Of a DNA stretch of 64,000 nt, positions 9,601 to 21,290 are shown in pieces. Each line of letters begins with the position of its first letter. Position 1 is the stretch's first letter. The notes below the pieces were generated by a model that saw only the letters and a program-made list of their open reading frames with translations, searched no databases and had not been told where the DNA came from. The position numbers were made by a program, and so were the translations under genes. This DNA is from Zizania palustris (Eukaryota; Streptophyta; Magnoliopsida; Poales; Poaceae). The stretch covers positions 64,614,330 to 64,678,329 of the forward strand of contig JAAALK010000079.1 in assembly GCA_019279435.1 (NCBI GenBank), written 5' to 3'.

Positions 9601-10600
9601 GGATGTTGGTAGAGTTAGGTTTCAGGTTGAGGTTTTTCTAATCTACAGTATCTCATGCTGTTTCTTCGAGACTGACTGCCAGTGCCTGTAGCCTGTTTGT
9701 ACGCGGGTCTAAAAAAAGCCAGTGTTTTTCTTGTTCATAACAAAATCAATATTAGGTGTACTTTTTTTCATTTGCAACGGTTCAAAAGAAAAAACTAATG
9801 CAATAGTTAAAAATATTTTCTAAAATCTGTTTTTTGGTCAGTTTTAAAAATATTTTAAATTTATTTATCAATTTTCATTTTTATAAACTCTCGAATTATT
9901 TAGTCGATAAGTCAAATCATTCAGCTATCTTGGCCTTTACTCTGTTAGATACAGTAATCAAATCGAAGTGACTTAACACGATAAAAAGTTCTCCTTTTCC
10001 CTTTTGTGTTTGAAGGATTTGTTTAGTTTACCTTGCATACTACTCGTCTACTCGTACTCTGGACGCTGAAGTTTCCCTGTAGAAGGTTTAGCAACTGTAT
10101 CTTAATCTGATAACAGTATAAAAAAGATTAATCATACAGACGTTTTGGTCCGTGAGAGTACCGCGTCGGGTTGCATCACCGTCCACTCCCCAAATTTGCC
10201 CGTGCCTTTGCCTGTCATTTCGAGGCTTCTACTTCTTGCATACCGATACGAACTTTGCATTCTGGTTACGTTTTTTAGTACAGAGTTCTGACCTCTACAA
10301 TTTTGAGGCAGCTATTGTGCTGAACAATAGAGGCAGAGATAGATAATAAATTGTGCCACAAAAGCTTAGAATTCGTTTGTTTATGGTGCCTGCTATTCTT
10401 TTTTCTATAGTAAAGAGGTTGGTGGAGTGTGCTGATGGGAACCATTTATAATCTCATTTATAAATTGAGAGTTTGGTGTGGTCCATGGGTTTGCGTGACT
10501 TTGGACTGGTGATAGCCAACTCAGACCTGCTCGTCATCTCGTGTATAGGTTTCTGAGCTCTGACCGGGCTTGGCACGGTAATTTTCTGGAGTGTGGAGGG
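9601..10600. other. Intergenic, no gene seen
   Basis: AT-rich sequence upstream of the UGDH promoter without supported coding content. Confidence 0.4.
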
Positions 10601-10680
10601 TGGGGAGGGGGTAGATCCAATGCGGTGGGTTTGCGGAGAGGGGATATAAGGGGCGGTGGCCAATTCCATTGAAGCCAGGC
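10601..10680 (+). promoter_or_regulatory. Core promoter of the UGDH gene
   Basis: A TATA element (GATATAAGG, about 10643-10651) lies some 25-35 bp before a pyrimidine-rich leader (CTTCTCTCTGCACACC), the usual plant spacing. A CCAAT-like box (GGCCAATTCC) lies near 10658. The leader exon runs from about 10675 to the donor at 10746. Confidence 0.5.
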
Positions 10681-10746
10681 AGCTTCTCTCTGCACACCAG
10701 AGGCCTCCTTCTTCTCTCAAGATCTTCCCCGTCTTGCTGAGATCTG

Positions 10747-11245
10747 GTGAGGGCCTTCTCCTGATCCCATCCCATGCAACTCTTGTGGTTTAATTTGTAG
10801 TTTGTAGATGATCATACTAGGTGTGTGATTTCGCTGGTCTTCGGATCTGGTACTGCGAGATCTCGTTTTTTCCTTACATGCCCCTTTCTGGATCAAAGTT
10901 TCTTTCTTTTTTTCTATGTACCTCTTAGATTCGTGATATTGCTGTCGATTTTGCTTTATTTAGGTAGAGTCGCGATCGAATTGTTGCGGCAGTGGATTTG
11001 TTTATGTTTGTCGTTCTCCCTTTTGATGTAGTTTGATACTCTCCCCAGAACTGCTCGGGTTTGTTTCTCGATTTGATTAGGTAGCTTTCTATGAACCTGC
11101 ACATTTCCATGTTTCTTCTTTCTAGATCCCGGTTGGTTTGCTTGTGATCTATTGATCCCGATCGCTTACGTTGACTCAGAAATGTGTTGCTCGTTTCAGC
11201 TTGCTACTCTCCAATCCCGTAAAAATTGGTTTTTTATGGTCACAG
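10747..11245 (+). other. 5'-UTR intron of UGDH
   Basis: The donor GATCTG|GTGAGG (10747) and acceptor TATGGTCACAG|GTTCAG (ending 11245) bound a T-rich 499-bp intron that ends 21 bp before the ATG. Leader introns of this kind are common in highly expressed plant housekeeping genes and often raise expression. The inside has no open frame. Confidence 0.65.
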
Positions 11246-11266
11246 GTTCAGCGGTAAGCTGTCAAG

Positions 11267-12709
11267 ATGGTGAAGATCTGCTGCATCGGAGCTGGCTACG
11301 TCGGCGGGCCGACCATGGCCGTCATTGCCCTCAAGTGCCCGGCGATTGAGGTGGTGGTCGTCGACATCTCCAAGCCTCGCATCGACGCCTGGAACAGCGA
11401 CCAGCTCCCGATCTACGAGCCTGGCCTCGACGAGGTCGTGAAGGAGTGCAGAGGCAGGAACCTCTTCTTCAGCACCGACGTCGAGAAGCACGTCGCCGAG
11501 GCCAACATCATCTTCGTCTCCGTTAACACCCCCACCAAGACCCGCGGTCTTGGAGCCGGCAAGGCTGCCGACCTCACCTACTGGGAGAGCGCCGCACGCA
11601 TGATCGCCGACGTCTCCAAGTCCGACAAGATCGTCGTCGAGAAGTCCACCGTCCCTGTCAAGACTGCTGAGGCCATCGAGAAGATCTTGACACACAACAG
11701 CAAGGGGATCAACTACCAGATCCTCTCCAACCCTGAGTTCCTTGCCGAAGGCACGGCGATCGAGGATCTGTTCATGCCCGACAGGGTGCTCATCGGTGGC
11801 CGGGAGACGCCCGAGGGGAGGAAGGCTGTCCAGGCGCTCAAGGAGGTGTACGCACACTGGGTTCCAGAGGACAGGATCATCACCACCAACCTCTGGTCGG
11901 CTGAGCTCTCCAAGCTCGCCGCCAACGCGTTCTTGGCGCAGAGGATCTCGTCCGTGAACGCCATCTCGGCGCTCTGCGAGGCCACCGGCGCCAATGTCTC
12001 CGAGGTGGCGTACGCCGTCGGCAAAGACTCCAGGATCGGCCCCAAGTTCCTCAACGCCAGCGTCGGGTTCGGCGGCTCGTGCTTCCAGAAGGACATCCTG
12101 AACCTGGTGTACATCTGCGAGTGCAATGGCCTCCCCGAGGTTGCCAACTACTGGAAGCAGGTGATCAAGATCAACGACTACCAGAAGAGCCGTTTCGTGA
12201 ACCGCGTGGTCGCCTCCATGTTCAACACCGTCTCAGGCAAGAAGATCGCCGTGCTCGGGTTCGCCTTCAAGAAGGACACCGGCGACACGAGGGAGACGCC
12301 GGCCATCGACGTCTGCCACGGCCTGCTGGGCGACAAGGCCCAGATCAGCATCTACGACCCGCAGGTGACCGAGGACCAGATCCAGCGCGACCTCGCCATG
12401 TCCAAGTTCGACTGGGACCACCCGATGCACCTGCAGCCGACCAGCCCCACGGCGTTCAAGCAGGTGAGCGTGGTGTGGGACGCCTACGAGGCCACCAAGG
12501 GCGCCCACGGCGTCTGCATCCTCACCGAGTGGGACGAGTTCAAGACACTCGACTACCAGAAGATCTTCGACAACATGCAGAAGCCGGCCTTCGTCTTCGA
12601 CGGCCGCAACATCATCGACGCGGCCAAGCTCAGGGAGATCGGCTTCATCGTCTACTCCATCGGCAAGCCGCTCGACGCCTGGCTCAAGGACATGCCTGCT
12701 GTGGCATAA
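11267..12709 (+). CDS. UGD: UDP-glucose 6-dehydrogenase (UGDH)
   Basis: This cytosolic enzyme oxidises UDP-glucose to UDP-glucuronate with two NAD+, feeding nucleotide sugars for hemicellulose and pectin. The product is 480 aa, the usual plant length, from a single uninterrupted coding exon. Visible motifs are the N-terminal NAD-binding glycine motif GAGYVGG (residues 8-14), NTPTK near residue 90, NPEFLAEGTA in the middle, KLAANAFLAQR, and the catalytic cysteine Cys272 in GFGGSCFQKD. The C-terminal UDP-binding domain (GFAFKKDTGDTRE and FDGRNI) follows. The start is fixed by GTCAAGATGGTGAAG right after the leader intron and by the N-terminal MVKICCIGAGYVGG typical of the family. Codon use is strongly GC3-biased, as in many grass genes. 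The coding frame is intact. Confidence 0.97.
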   Translation: MVKICCIGAGYVGGPTMAVIALKCPAIEVVVVDISKPRIDAWNSDQLPIYEPGLDEVVKECRGRNLFFSTDVEKHVAEANIIFVSVNTPTKTRGLGAGKAADLTYWESAARMIADVSKSDKIVVEKSTVPVKTAEAIEKILTHNSKGINYQILSNPEFLAEGTAIEDLFMPDRVLIGGRETPEGRKAVQALKEVYAHWVPEDRIITTNLWSAELSKLAANAFLAQRISSVNAISALCEATGANVSEVAYAVGKDSRIGPKFLNASVGFGGSCFQKDILNLVYICECNGLPEVANYWKQVIKINDYQKSRFVNRVVASMFNTVSGKKIAVLGFAFKKDTGDTRETPAIDVCHGLLGDKAQISIYDPQVTEDQIQRDLAMSKFDWDHPMHLQPTSPTAFKQVSVVWDAYEATKGAHGVCILTEWDEFKTLDYQKIFDNMQKPAFVFDGRNIIDAAKLREIGFIVYSIGKPLDAWLKDMPAVA

Positions 12710-13099
12710 TGATTCGACATGGAAGAGGACACTCAGCTCGTTGACCGTTGTTATTCTTTATAGTTCGTTTTTTTTTTGCAGGAGACGCTACCATTTTCTC
12801 AGGCATAAACGTCGGGCTGTCAGTCCGGCTTAAAAGTTGGGTTCTGTAATTCCGTTAGCTACCACCATTCTAAAATTCTCATGTTTGCACTGTTCTACAT
12901 CTCTATATTCCTCATGGCTTTGCTGTTTGAGGGCCATGCGAACAAAAAATTACCATGTATTTCAGTCAACTTCCTATAGCCGATCGATCATTTGATTGCA
13001 TTATTCCCTTTGTCTGTCGCTGCAGCTTGATCGATGATGCCATTTCTGATGGTTGGGCTCTCGTTTGATCGTCTTTTGTTGCTCTGACATGCGTGTTTA
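12710..13099 (+). other. 3'-UTR and downstream flank of UGDH
   Basis: T-rich sequence after the stop codon. The transcript end is not sharply defined; a plausible end lies within the first 250 bases. No other feature is seen. Confidence 0.4.
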
Positions 13100-13700
13100 G
13101 CTCAAGCTTAGGCTATAACGTGTGGTGAAAGTGTAACTGAACCCGAACACAGGCGTCGCGTCGGATTCGTCGAAGCTTTGGAGACCGCGTTTGCGTTGCT
13201 CTCCAGTGCAGCCCAACCACCGGAGACGGCGGGGGAGCAGGAGCAGCGCGGGATGGAGATTGTGAGATTCGGTTTCGCCGCCCACGCACGCGGCCCGCGA
13301 TTCGCTGGTCCGAAACTTTTCCAGCGCAAGCCGCGGCCTTGCGTCCGGAGCGGCCCATATGTATGTATCGAGCACGTCGCCGGCCCGGGCGCCTGGCTGC
13401 CTGTGCCTGGCTATTCGCATCATCCCATGTGCGCCGCGCGGCGCGGCGAGGCGTCAGGATGACGCGTGCGCACTGCGCTGGCGCACATGGGATCGGCTTT
13501 TGAGTTCCGTGATTTCTCTTCCACCGCCGGGCGCCGGCCCAGGCGCGCGGCGGCGCATCCGAAGTTCCGAGCCAAATCCCACGCCGAGTCGGACTCGCCG
13601 CGTGCGGCGGGTGAGGTCGGCTTCGCTCGCGTGGCGTGGCGCGGCGTGGCGTGGACTGGAGCAGGTCACGCCCGAAAATAAACGCGGCCGGTCATGGGGG
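13100..13700. other. GC-rich island with nested inverted repeats
   Basis: No gene was recognised despite several open frames, which reflect GC content. The 14-mer ATCCCATGTGCGCC (13422-13435) is inverted at 13480-13493, and the loop between contains the smaller hairpin GCGTCA-GGA-TGACGC (13451-13465). It may be a structured leader or terminator-like region or a relic promoter. Confidence 0.35.
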
Positions 13701-16362
13701 CATCACAACAGTCGAGCATGGAGTACAAAGCTAAGAAGATATTTCATTTTATTTATTATTTTTGATTTATAATTTATAGAAATAACAAACATGTATTCTG
13801 ACTTGCTATTTTGCTATTCACTTCAATTATTTACTAAATATGACTTGTTATTTAAATGTAACTATATTTTATCAATTTATATATATGCAAAGAAAATGAA
13901 AACAATTAAACAAACTCAATGCTCAATAGAATAATAAGTTTGGTTGGCTTGCTAGATGTAGCAAGTGTGGAGAGAAGAATAACAACAAGTCAAGTAACAA
14001 ACACAGTAGAGATGTTTTTTAACCATACTTGTTATTTTATAGATAGCAAGTGTGATAGCAAATACAATGGAAATGCTATGACACAAACAAACATTTTTTT
14101 TGCACAACTTTAACTCGGAGTTAATACACCTACATGGACAGTTCTAAAATCTTTTAGAGCCAAACTAATTTTGCCAAATATTAGCCATCTTTGCTCCAAC
14201 AATAACAAAACTATAAAATAACAATAACTACCCTTATTTGACTAGCCATATGTGATTGAAATTGTTTTGATTAGCACTCACTAGGACCTGAAACTACGGT
14301 AAGGAGCGGGCCTGTGTTAAATATCTATGGTCGAGAAAAAACCGATTTTTTCCTCAAAACGCCTTTGTATGTTTTTCATTGGAGCTGCACTTAGAGGATT
14401 AAAACGACTTATTTACTGATCTAATTCTAAGATTATTCTAATCTAAACATCTCTAGCTGCTCTTGCTCTTGGAGATAGCTGGTGTACACTGTCAAGCCAG
14501 CAGCTTTACACTCATTGACTCACCTTTGCACCGACCGACGTAGACAACGCGTTTTCACTTGTGTGGTCAACCCCGCCCAGGTCAAGTTCACACACTGTTT
14601 GTCTGTTTCCAAACAAAACAGAGAGAGAGAGACGACCACAAAACAAAAGGAAAATAAACATCGAAAATTATGGATAAATTCTCAGCGCCCCCTAGACCTT
14701 TCGAAGATAGGAATTTTATAAGATTTTTAGAGAAACTGTACTATTGTTTATTTTTTTCCCGAAAAACTCAATTCCTTTCAAAGGAGCCCGTAAGCCTAAT
14801 TTGAAGCGTAAGAATTTTAAAGTAATTTTACAGAAATTAGTTTAGTTTCAACAAAAAAAAATTATGTTGCCGTAAAGATTAAAAATGATATTTTTACATT
14901 TAAATACTCGAGATAATGTATTTGTACGAGCTATAAACATTTTGGCTCTTGCTGTGCTATAATGATAGCTATTCTCTTTGTGGTATAATATAACAATTTA
15001 GAATCGGATAAAATATTTTAGGGCAGAATGAATTTGAACAATGTTAGATTATTATATTATGGAACGGAATAATTAGCTAGGGAGGGATTGTGATGCAACA
15101 TCACAATCCTTCAAATAGGAGAGTCCATTAAAAGAGGATGGCCATGACAGTATTAGTATACGTGTGTACCGGCCAAGCACAAGAACATTCCATCCACATC
15201 AAAATTATTTCAAAGGTTGGAGTAGATGGCATTAGCATATGCATGCATGCGATGCTAGCACATGGCTAGCTAATATTACAAACTTCGAAAGCTATTTTAA
15301 AAGTTTTTTTAAAGAAATGTCCATGTATTTTGTTTAGAAATCTCATCGTCACTATCACAGTGTGACAGAAACTTTAGTGACATATAATTAACAACTATTC
15401 AGACATAAACTTCCGCTAATCAATAATAAAGTGTACATATGGATACTCCTATATATATTTACATCAACCAAGCTACACATTAAAGCTGGAACCTGGAAGT
15501 TAATAACATATAGGTAGAGATTGTTCTGCCAAGAAGCTAGGGATCAATCAGGGAATGATGTCTAGTGCTGCCAGGTGCCAAATACACAAGCTACAGTTAA
15601 TCGGGCACATAAAAAAATTGCCATGACAGAATAACCAATATATATAGGTTTGCAATCACTGCTCTGGTCATCTGGATAAAGCTAGCACTTCACCATTCTC
15701 TGTCTGTAATAAGCTTAATATATATACTCCTAAGCCATTATTAAGTATAATGACCCAGTTGGTGGATTCAGCAATCATCATCATCACCAGCAGATGAACA
15801 GTTTTTACTATCTGTGAGATCTATCTGCCTTCTCTCCAGCTGCATCCGTGCTGACAGATGAGATGACTCTTCAGGTAAGATGGCGAAGGGAGATAAGTCT
15901 GCAATAAATGTACATCTGAATTATTTTGTCATGTCATCAGTAGTTCTATGTAAAAATAATAAAAGGCTTTCTTTTTTATCATGTGTAGAAGTATGAAAGC
16001 ATGCATATGCATATATATATTCGAACCAAAGAACAAATGTATGCATGAAGTTGCATCTTTGTATATATGACAATAGGTACATTGGAAGGACATATGCGGC
16101 ATTGTTATCAACATTTTATTCTCCACTAAGTACTATATATAGTGTTCATGCATCTCGCATGAGAAAAGAATCCCTCGGAGCTGAGAAAATAATATATATG
16201 CTAGCTACCAAGACACCGATTGGCACAAATACGAATCTAGGATTTTTTTAGATAATTGTACTGAATTAAAGATATTTAGTTAAATCACTTTTTTTAAACC
16301 AACATGCGTAATATTTGTTTTCTAATACATTAGTGCAGACTGAATTATTATTCATAATATTA
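13701..16362. other. AT-rich intergenic, no gene seen
   Basis: Low-complexity AT-rich sequence between UGDH and the 3' end of the WRKY gene. No open frame, RNA gene or complete transposon end could be supported. Confidence 0.4.
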
Positions 16363-16480
16363 CTCCCTTCGTTACATAGTATAGCAACCTAAGACTATAT
16401 GAGACATTTCATAGTACAATGGATTGTAATATGAAATATCATGTCCAATCCTAGGCTGTTATATTATTGGACATAAGGAG
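16363..16480. mobile_element. Stowaway-like MITE
   Basis: A 118-bp element starts CTCCCTTCGTTACATAG and ends ACATAAGGAG, roughly inverted, flanked by TA on both sides (16361-16362 and 16481-16482). Terminal CTCCCTYCGT and TA duplications are diagnostic of Tc1/mariner-derived Stowaway elements in grasses. It lies just beyond the WRKY gene 3' end. Confidence 0.6.
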
Positions 16481-16821
16481 TATTGTTGAAGGTTAAGTTC
16501 TCTTCTTGAAAAATTGAATATTTTTGACTGCTTATGTTTTACAATGCATTAATACAATAAAACTTGCTGATAACTAAAAAACAAGATAAAATTTTGTGAG
16601 ACGAGAACATATAATTTGTTGTGCTAACTACTAGCAGAATAATTACAAAATTTAATTCTGGTAATGTGTGGCAGCCTTCCATGCATGAGAGCCAAGTTAT
16701 TAACGGAGTGCCTTAAAAATACTAAGTTTCACCAGAGTTCCAAGTTTTCTTTAGCAGTATCATAAACATGTATGTATCCAACTTAGCATGCATCTACTCA
16801 CCTTACCATGCAAATATGCCG

Positions 16822-19149
16822 TCATCCAAGTCTTACTCCAGGAGGCACGATATCATCAAGTAGCCCCTGGTCAAAAACGGCCGGAGGCAACGACGAAGAC
16901 GACGCCGCCGGCGGTGGGCTATAGCTAGCGCGCTGCAGCCCCTCTCCGCCGCTGTTCAGCTCAGGCAAAGACGTCGACATAGAGCTAACGATGGTCTCCG
17001 AGGACGGAGGGTCCACTTGCTGCTGCCGGTGCAACGGGGGTAAGCTATACTGCAGCAGCTGCGGCGAGACGAACGACATTTGCTCCGCGAGGGCAACGGC
17101 CGTCGCGCCGCCGTGGAAGTGCGCGGCGCCGGCGCCGCGCTGGAAGGAGGCGCTGTGATGGCAGTGCTGGCCCTCGTAGGTGGTGATCACCACTGATTGG
17201 TCGTCAGAAGACCGCTCCACGCGCTTCTTTACGGTGCATTTGCTGTTGGTGCACCTGTAGTAGCTCCTGTACATATATGTGCATGATTAACTCGAGTCAA
17301 AATTACTATTTTTTCTGTCATTTGTATTAAATCCTTGTTTAATGATCATGATGATATGGCTATGGTGGATGTGAAAGAAATTCATAGCCTTGGATGACAA
17401 TTGACAAAGATTCAAACTTGACAAAATAATCAAGCAGCACATGCATGGATATAGAGTTAGAACATGTACATGTACATAAACAAATAACTTTTGATAGAGC
17501 AAATAAAAGAAGAATGTTCAATTAAGATTTTATGAAATATCTAGTTGCACAGATTCTATGCCACAATCACCCACTCCTGCTAGGTATGCTTTATAATTTA
17601 TATATCCGTTGGTTTGGCATATCCAGATCTAATCTAGATAATATGTAAAGGGCAGTAAATTAACAGTGTTTTACTACAGACAAGGATTAGATAGGATGAA
17701 AACAATCTAGCAACAAAAAATTCCCCTCATATATGGTTAACTGATCGATCAAGTGATCAGGGAAAAACACCCAGTTTAGTCCTATTAATACTCTAAGCTA
17801 GCAAACAGATGGATGCACAAATCAGTAATCACACATTGTTTTTCCATTACACAAATAAACTACTTGGCCAAGGTGTGCCAAGAAATTGTTAACTGTACCA
17901 AAAAGAAGCGTTTGTTGACAAAAATCTAAATACAAAAGAGTATGTGTTTTCCTGAAAGTAGGTAAAAGGATTGCCCAATATATCAATAAACTATGAGCAG
18001 GTTCTCTTATAATTACAAGATGAAAATTAAATGAGTAGTATGTATATATGCATCAGTCATGCAGAAAGAATTCAAATTTCACCTGACATGCACAAAAAAA
18101 TATTTAATTCGTGGTATTGGGGTGAGGAAACCAAAGCAGTAGAAAAACAAGAAATCAAATGCTGGTTCCCCATTCATGCATATGCAATATGAACGCGCAC
18201 GACATCGATCAATCGTTCGATGGACAGAACATGTTGCGATCGGCCATTCATGCTCACCTTGGGAACGGGCTGTTCTTGACAGCCTTCTGCCCATACTTCC
18301 TCCACCTGTAGCCATCCTCGAGGTGATCTATCTCGCTCTTGGTCAGGAACGCGAACCGCGGCTGCCTCGCCCTCTTCTGCCCCTTCTTCGTCGTCGTCGC
18401 CGCCGCCGCCGCCGACCTGACAAACACACACATGCTGTCATGCATAGCACTGTCAAAGCTGATCAGAAAATCAGTGAAAGCACGACGACGTCATCGCTAG
18501 CCGCAGGCTAGCTGCTGTCAATAAATGCAGTGTGCTGGAGATGTGTGGAGTGCGAGATTTAATGAGTACTGCGACGAAGATGGCTAAGGTAAGACAAAGA
18601 AATTGGTCGGCCGGTCGTCAGGTCAGACAGGGCCGACGTACGTGGAGTGACCAGCTTGCAGGCTGCAGCCAGCCCCACTGCTCCACTAGCAGCTGCACTG
18701 CAAGCCTGCAACATCTCGCCGCCAACCTTGCTGACAATTGAGACACGCTGATTAGCGAGATGAGCATGCATGGAATTTGGAGATAAGTACTCTACGTTCT
18801 TGGGACGAGATTAATTGATGGAGCACTGCTAAGTAGAGTAGGATGAATCAAATTAAGCGTGTTTCAAAACATGCATGCATGGCCAAGAACGTTTTTGATC
18901 AAGAACACGATGGCCACTGCCACTGGCCAGTGCAACTTCCAAACTCCTTGCATCCATACGGTGGCAGTAAGTTAAATCAGTGACAAAAATGAAAAAAATA
19001 CGCGTATCTATACGGATGGGTTAGGGATATGGATGTGTTTATATGGTATACTTGATAAATAACACCATCTACGTACTAGAATCCGTACAGTTGAATCTTA
19101 GTATATCTATAATAAAAATACTTTTAATTACTTATATTTCAATAATTTA

Positions 19150-19181
<32 letters not shown>

Positions 19182-19838
19182 AATTTTTAAAACGTATAAA
19201 CAAAATGAAAGGAGGCGACGACGAGGGAAAAGAACAAAGAAACCGCGTGAAACTTGGAACAATCTACGCACGCAAATCGCGGCGCGGCACGCGGATCTGC
19301 GTGAGCCGTGAGCGGCTCGCCGGCTTTTACCAGACTGCCCCTCCCCGACGCGCGATTCGCAGAGGGAGACGAAGAAGAGAGGAGTCGCGTCACCGCTCGC
19401 CGGAGAACCGAACGCCGGTGGGAGGGTACCTCGATCGGAGGGACGTCTTTCGTAAAGCACGCACGCACGCGATCTCGACTTACGCTGCGTCGGCGGCCGG
19501 CTTCTCGGCGATCTCCGGACCGGCCGCGGCCGCGGTCGCGGCCTCGGCCTCGGCCTCGCCGCTGGAGCTCGACGACGCGGCGCCGCCATCGCCCGACCTC
19601 GCCGGCGCCTCCTCCGACCGCACGGCCCCCGCCGTCCCCATCCGCGCCACGCCCTCCGGCAGATCCAGCGCCCGCATCCCCGCCGCCGCGGCGCCCCAGC
19701 CGAGCTCGGCTAACACCGCCGACGAGTAATCCGCGAACACATCTCCGTCGAACGGCGACCACTCCCCACCTCCCCCTCCTCCTCCTCCTCCACCACCACC
19801 ACCAGCCCCTCCGGCCTCTCTCCTTCGGCGCCGGCCAT
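16822..19838 (-). CDS. WRKY transcription factor, group IIc, WRKY57-like
   Basis: Nuclear DNA-binding regulator that recognises W-box promoters in stress and defence programmes. The coding exons are 19484-19838, 18258-18416 and 16822-17266, with good GT-AG borders. Intron 2 splits the WRKY domain after the arginine codon of NSPFPR, the conserved position. The domain has WRKYGQK (about residues 157-163) and a C-X4-C-X23-H-X1-H zinc finger (C177, C182, H206, H208). RARQPRFAFLTKSEIDHLEDG before it fits the WRKY57 subgroup. The first ATG (19838, MAGAEGERPEG) is one base out of frame with the WSPFDGDVF frame that joins the exons. One extra base in the 5-C run at 19772-19776 would reconcile them, giving about 319 aa; otherwise only a non-ATG start or the internal ATG at GMRALDLP remains. 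Repeats include a (TA)n(TG)n tract in intron 1. Confidence 0.88.
19149..19182. repeat. (TA)n(TG)n microsatellite in WRKY intron 1
   Basis: A run of TA dinucleotides passes into TG dinucleotides. It is a likely length-polymorphic site inside the first intron of the WRKY gene. Confidence 0.8.
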
Positions 19839-20875
19839 ACCCACCGCCCGACGATCTCTCCCACAGTCCCACCTGCAGGGGACGCGCTTCGTGTTCGTCT
19901 CGACCTCCGGCCGCCCGTGTGCGCTTGCTTGCTTCTGGCCGCTGCCCGCTAGCCTGCGAGCTACTTGTAGTAGTAGCAATACTGTGCAGTGAGGTGGAGG
20001 AGAAGCAGGTTGATTAGCGGAAGGGAGAGCAGGTGATTTTTATTTATCGGCGTCAGGAGCAGACGCGTCGTCTGAGGTGGGAGAGGGGTAAAACTGTAAG
20101 CTCTCCTTCAAAGAATTTTGAATGAAATTTAGAGAATTTCAACTAAATCTTGTGAAATTATTGTGCTCTGAATTAAGGAGTCTAAAAAGAAAGAGTGGTT
20201 TGCTGGGTTTCTCTTTTTGAAAATGAAATGAAATTAAATTCTTTTGTTGATCTACTTGGTGCCTAGAAAAAAGTCACAAAAAGGCAGCTGCATATATATA
20301 TACTCGGATTTTTTGAAATCTGTGTGATTTCAAACCTTTCGATTTGATTTGCGGATAGAAGTGGAATGCCTTTCTTTTTCATAGTTTGGAAAAAATGTTG
20401 ATCAGTGGAAGCGTCTATCACAACACATTTTCAAATTATTGATTTTTATAAAAACAAAGGTATTAAAAGTTTCTTAAGAACTAAGAGAAAACTGTTTTTC
20501 AACTTTATTATAGTTCAAATTCAATAAATCATGTTCTGATAAGAGAATTTTGGTTCTTGACAGCTCTGGCGAATTATACAAAACATTGGCAAAACCACTA
20601 TATCAAACACAAACAATGTATAGAGGGCAGAAAGCGAGATGCATCTTAATGGATAGCTTCTTTAAAATATATTTTTATTCAATCATCTATTTTTTCCTTA
20701 GTCTTCCAATCACTTTTTTGCTTAGTTCTCGTGAAAATATGCTTTCTTGTATAGTACCTAATTTTCATAACTTTTTTTATCTCTACTCATTAAATTACTT
20801 GTTACATCAGCTTTTATATATTAATTTGTTTAATGATACGAACACTAGATAATATAGAGGATTATAATACACTTA
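19839..20875. other. WRKY upstream region
   Basis: The first 200 bp are GC-rich and probably the leader and core promoter of the minus-strand WRKY gene. The rest is AT-rich with no gene seen. Confidence 0.35.
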
Positions 20876-21290
20876 GGGCTTATTTGGAATGCAGGAATCT
20901 AAAAATACAGGAATAGAAAAAATGTGGAATAGGATAGGAATATATGTAGAAAACAGATAATTTAAAAACACCGGAAAAATTAGAGATGTATTGTTTGGAA
21001 CACAGGAATTAACTAATCACAAAATTTTTTCTAAAAATTCATATTAAAGCTACTTATATTATCTCATTTGAAGTTTTATGCATTGATTTGCTTTGGACTT
21101 AGCAAAGGAAAGGAAAAAAGAGGTTAGAGTGGATGTTTGAATTCCTATATTTTTCCTATGAATTCTAAGGAAAAGGAAAATTTCTTTCATTTTTCCTATA
21201 CACCAATCCTCCATTCCAAAGGAGGAGTGAATAATATCAATTCCTATAGAAATTTGAATCCTATATTATTCCTTCAAACGAAAAGAACCC
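20876..21290. mobile_element. Tourist-like MITE (PIF/Harbinger), 415 bp
   Basis: The ends GGGCTTATTTGGAA and TTCAAACGAAAAGAACCC are approximate inverted repeats, and TTA flanks both sides (20873-20875 and 21291-21293), the target-site signature of the PIF/Harbinger group. The interior is AT-rich and has no coding capacity. Confidence 0.7.

Noticed and set aside
12079..12744. A second gene overlapping UGDH
   Set aside because: It is an alternative frame of a GC3-biased coding sequence without homology.
19187..19979. Additional open frames over WRKY exon 1
   Set aside because: Only one frame contains the WSPFDGDVF segment that splices in phase to the WRKY domain. The others are compositional shadows.
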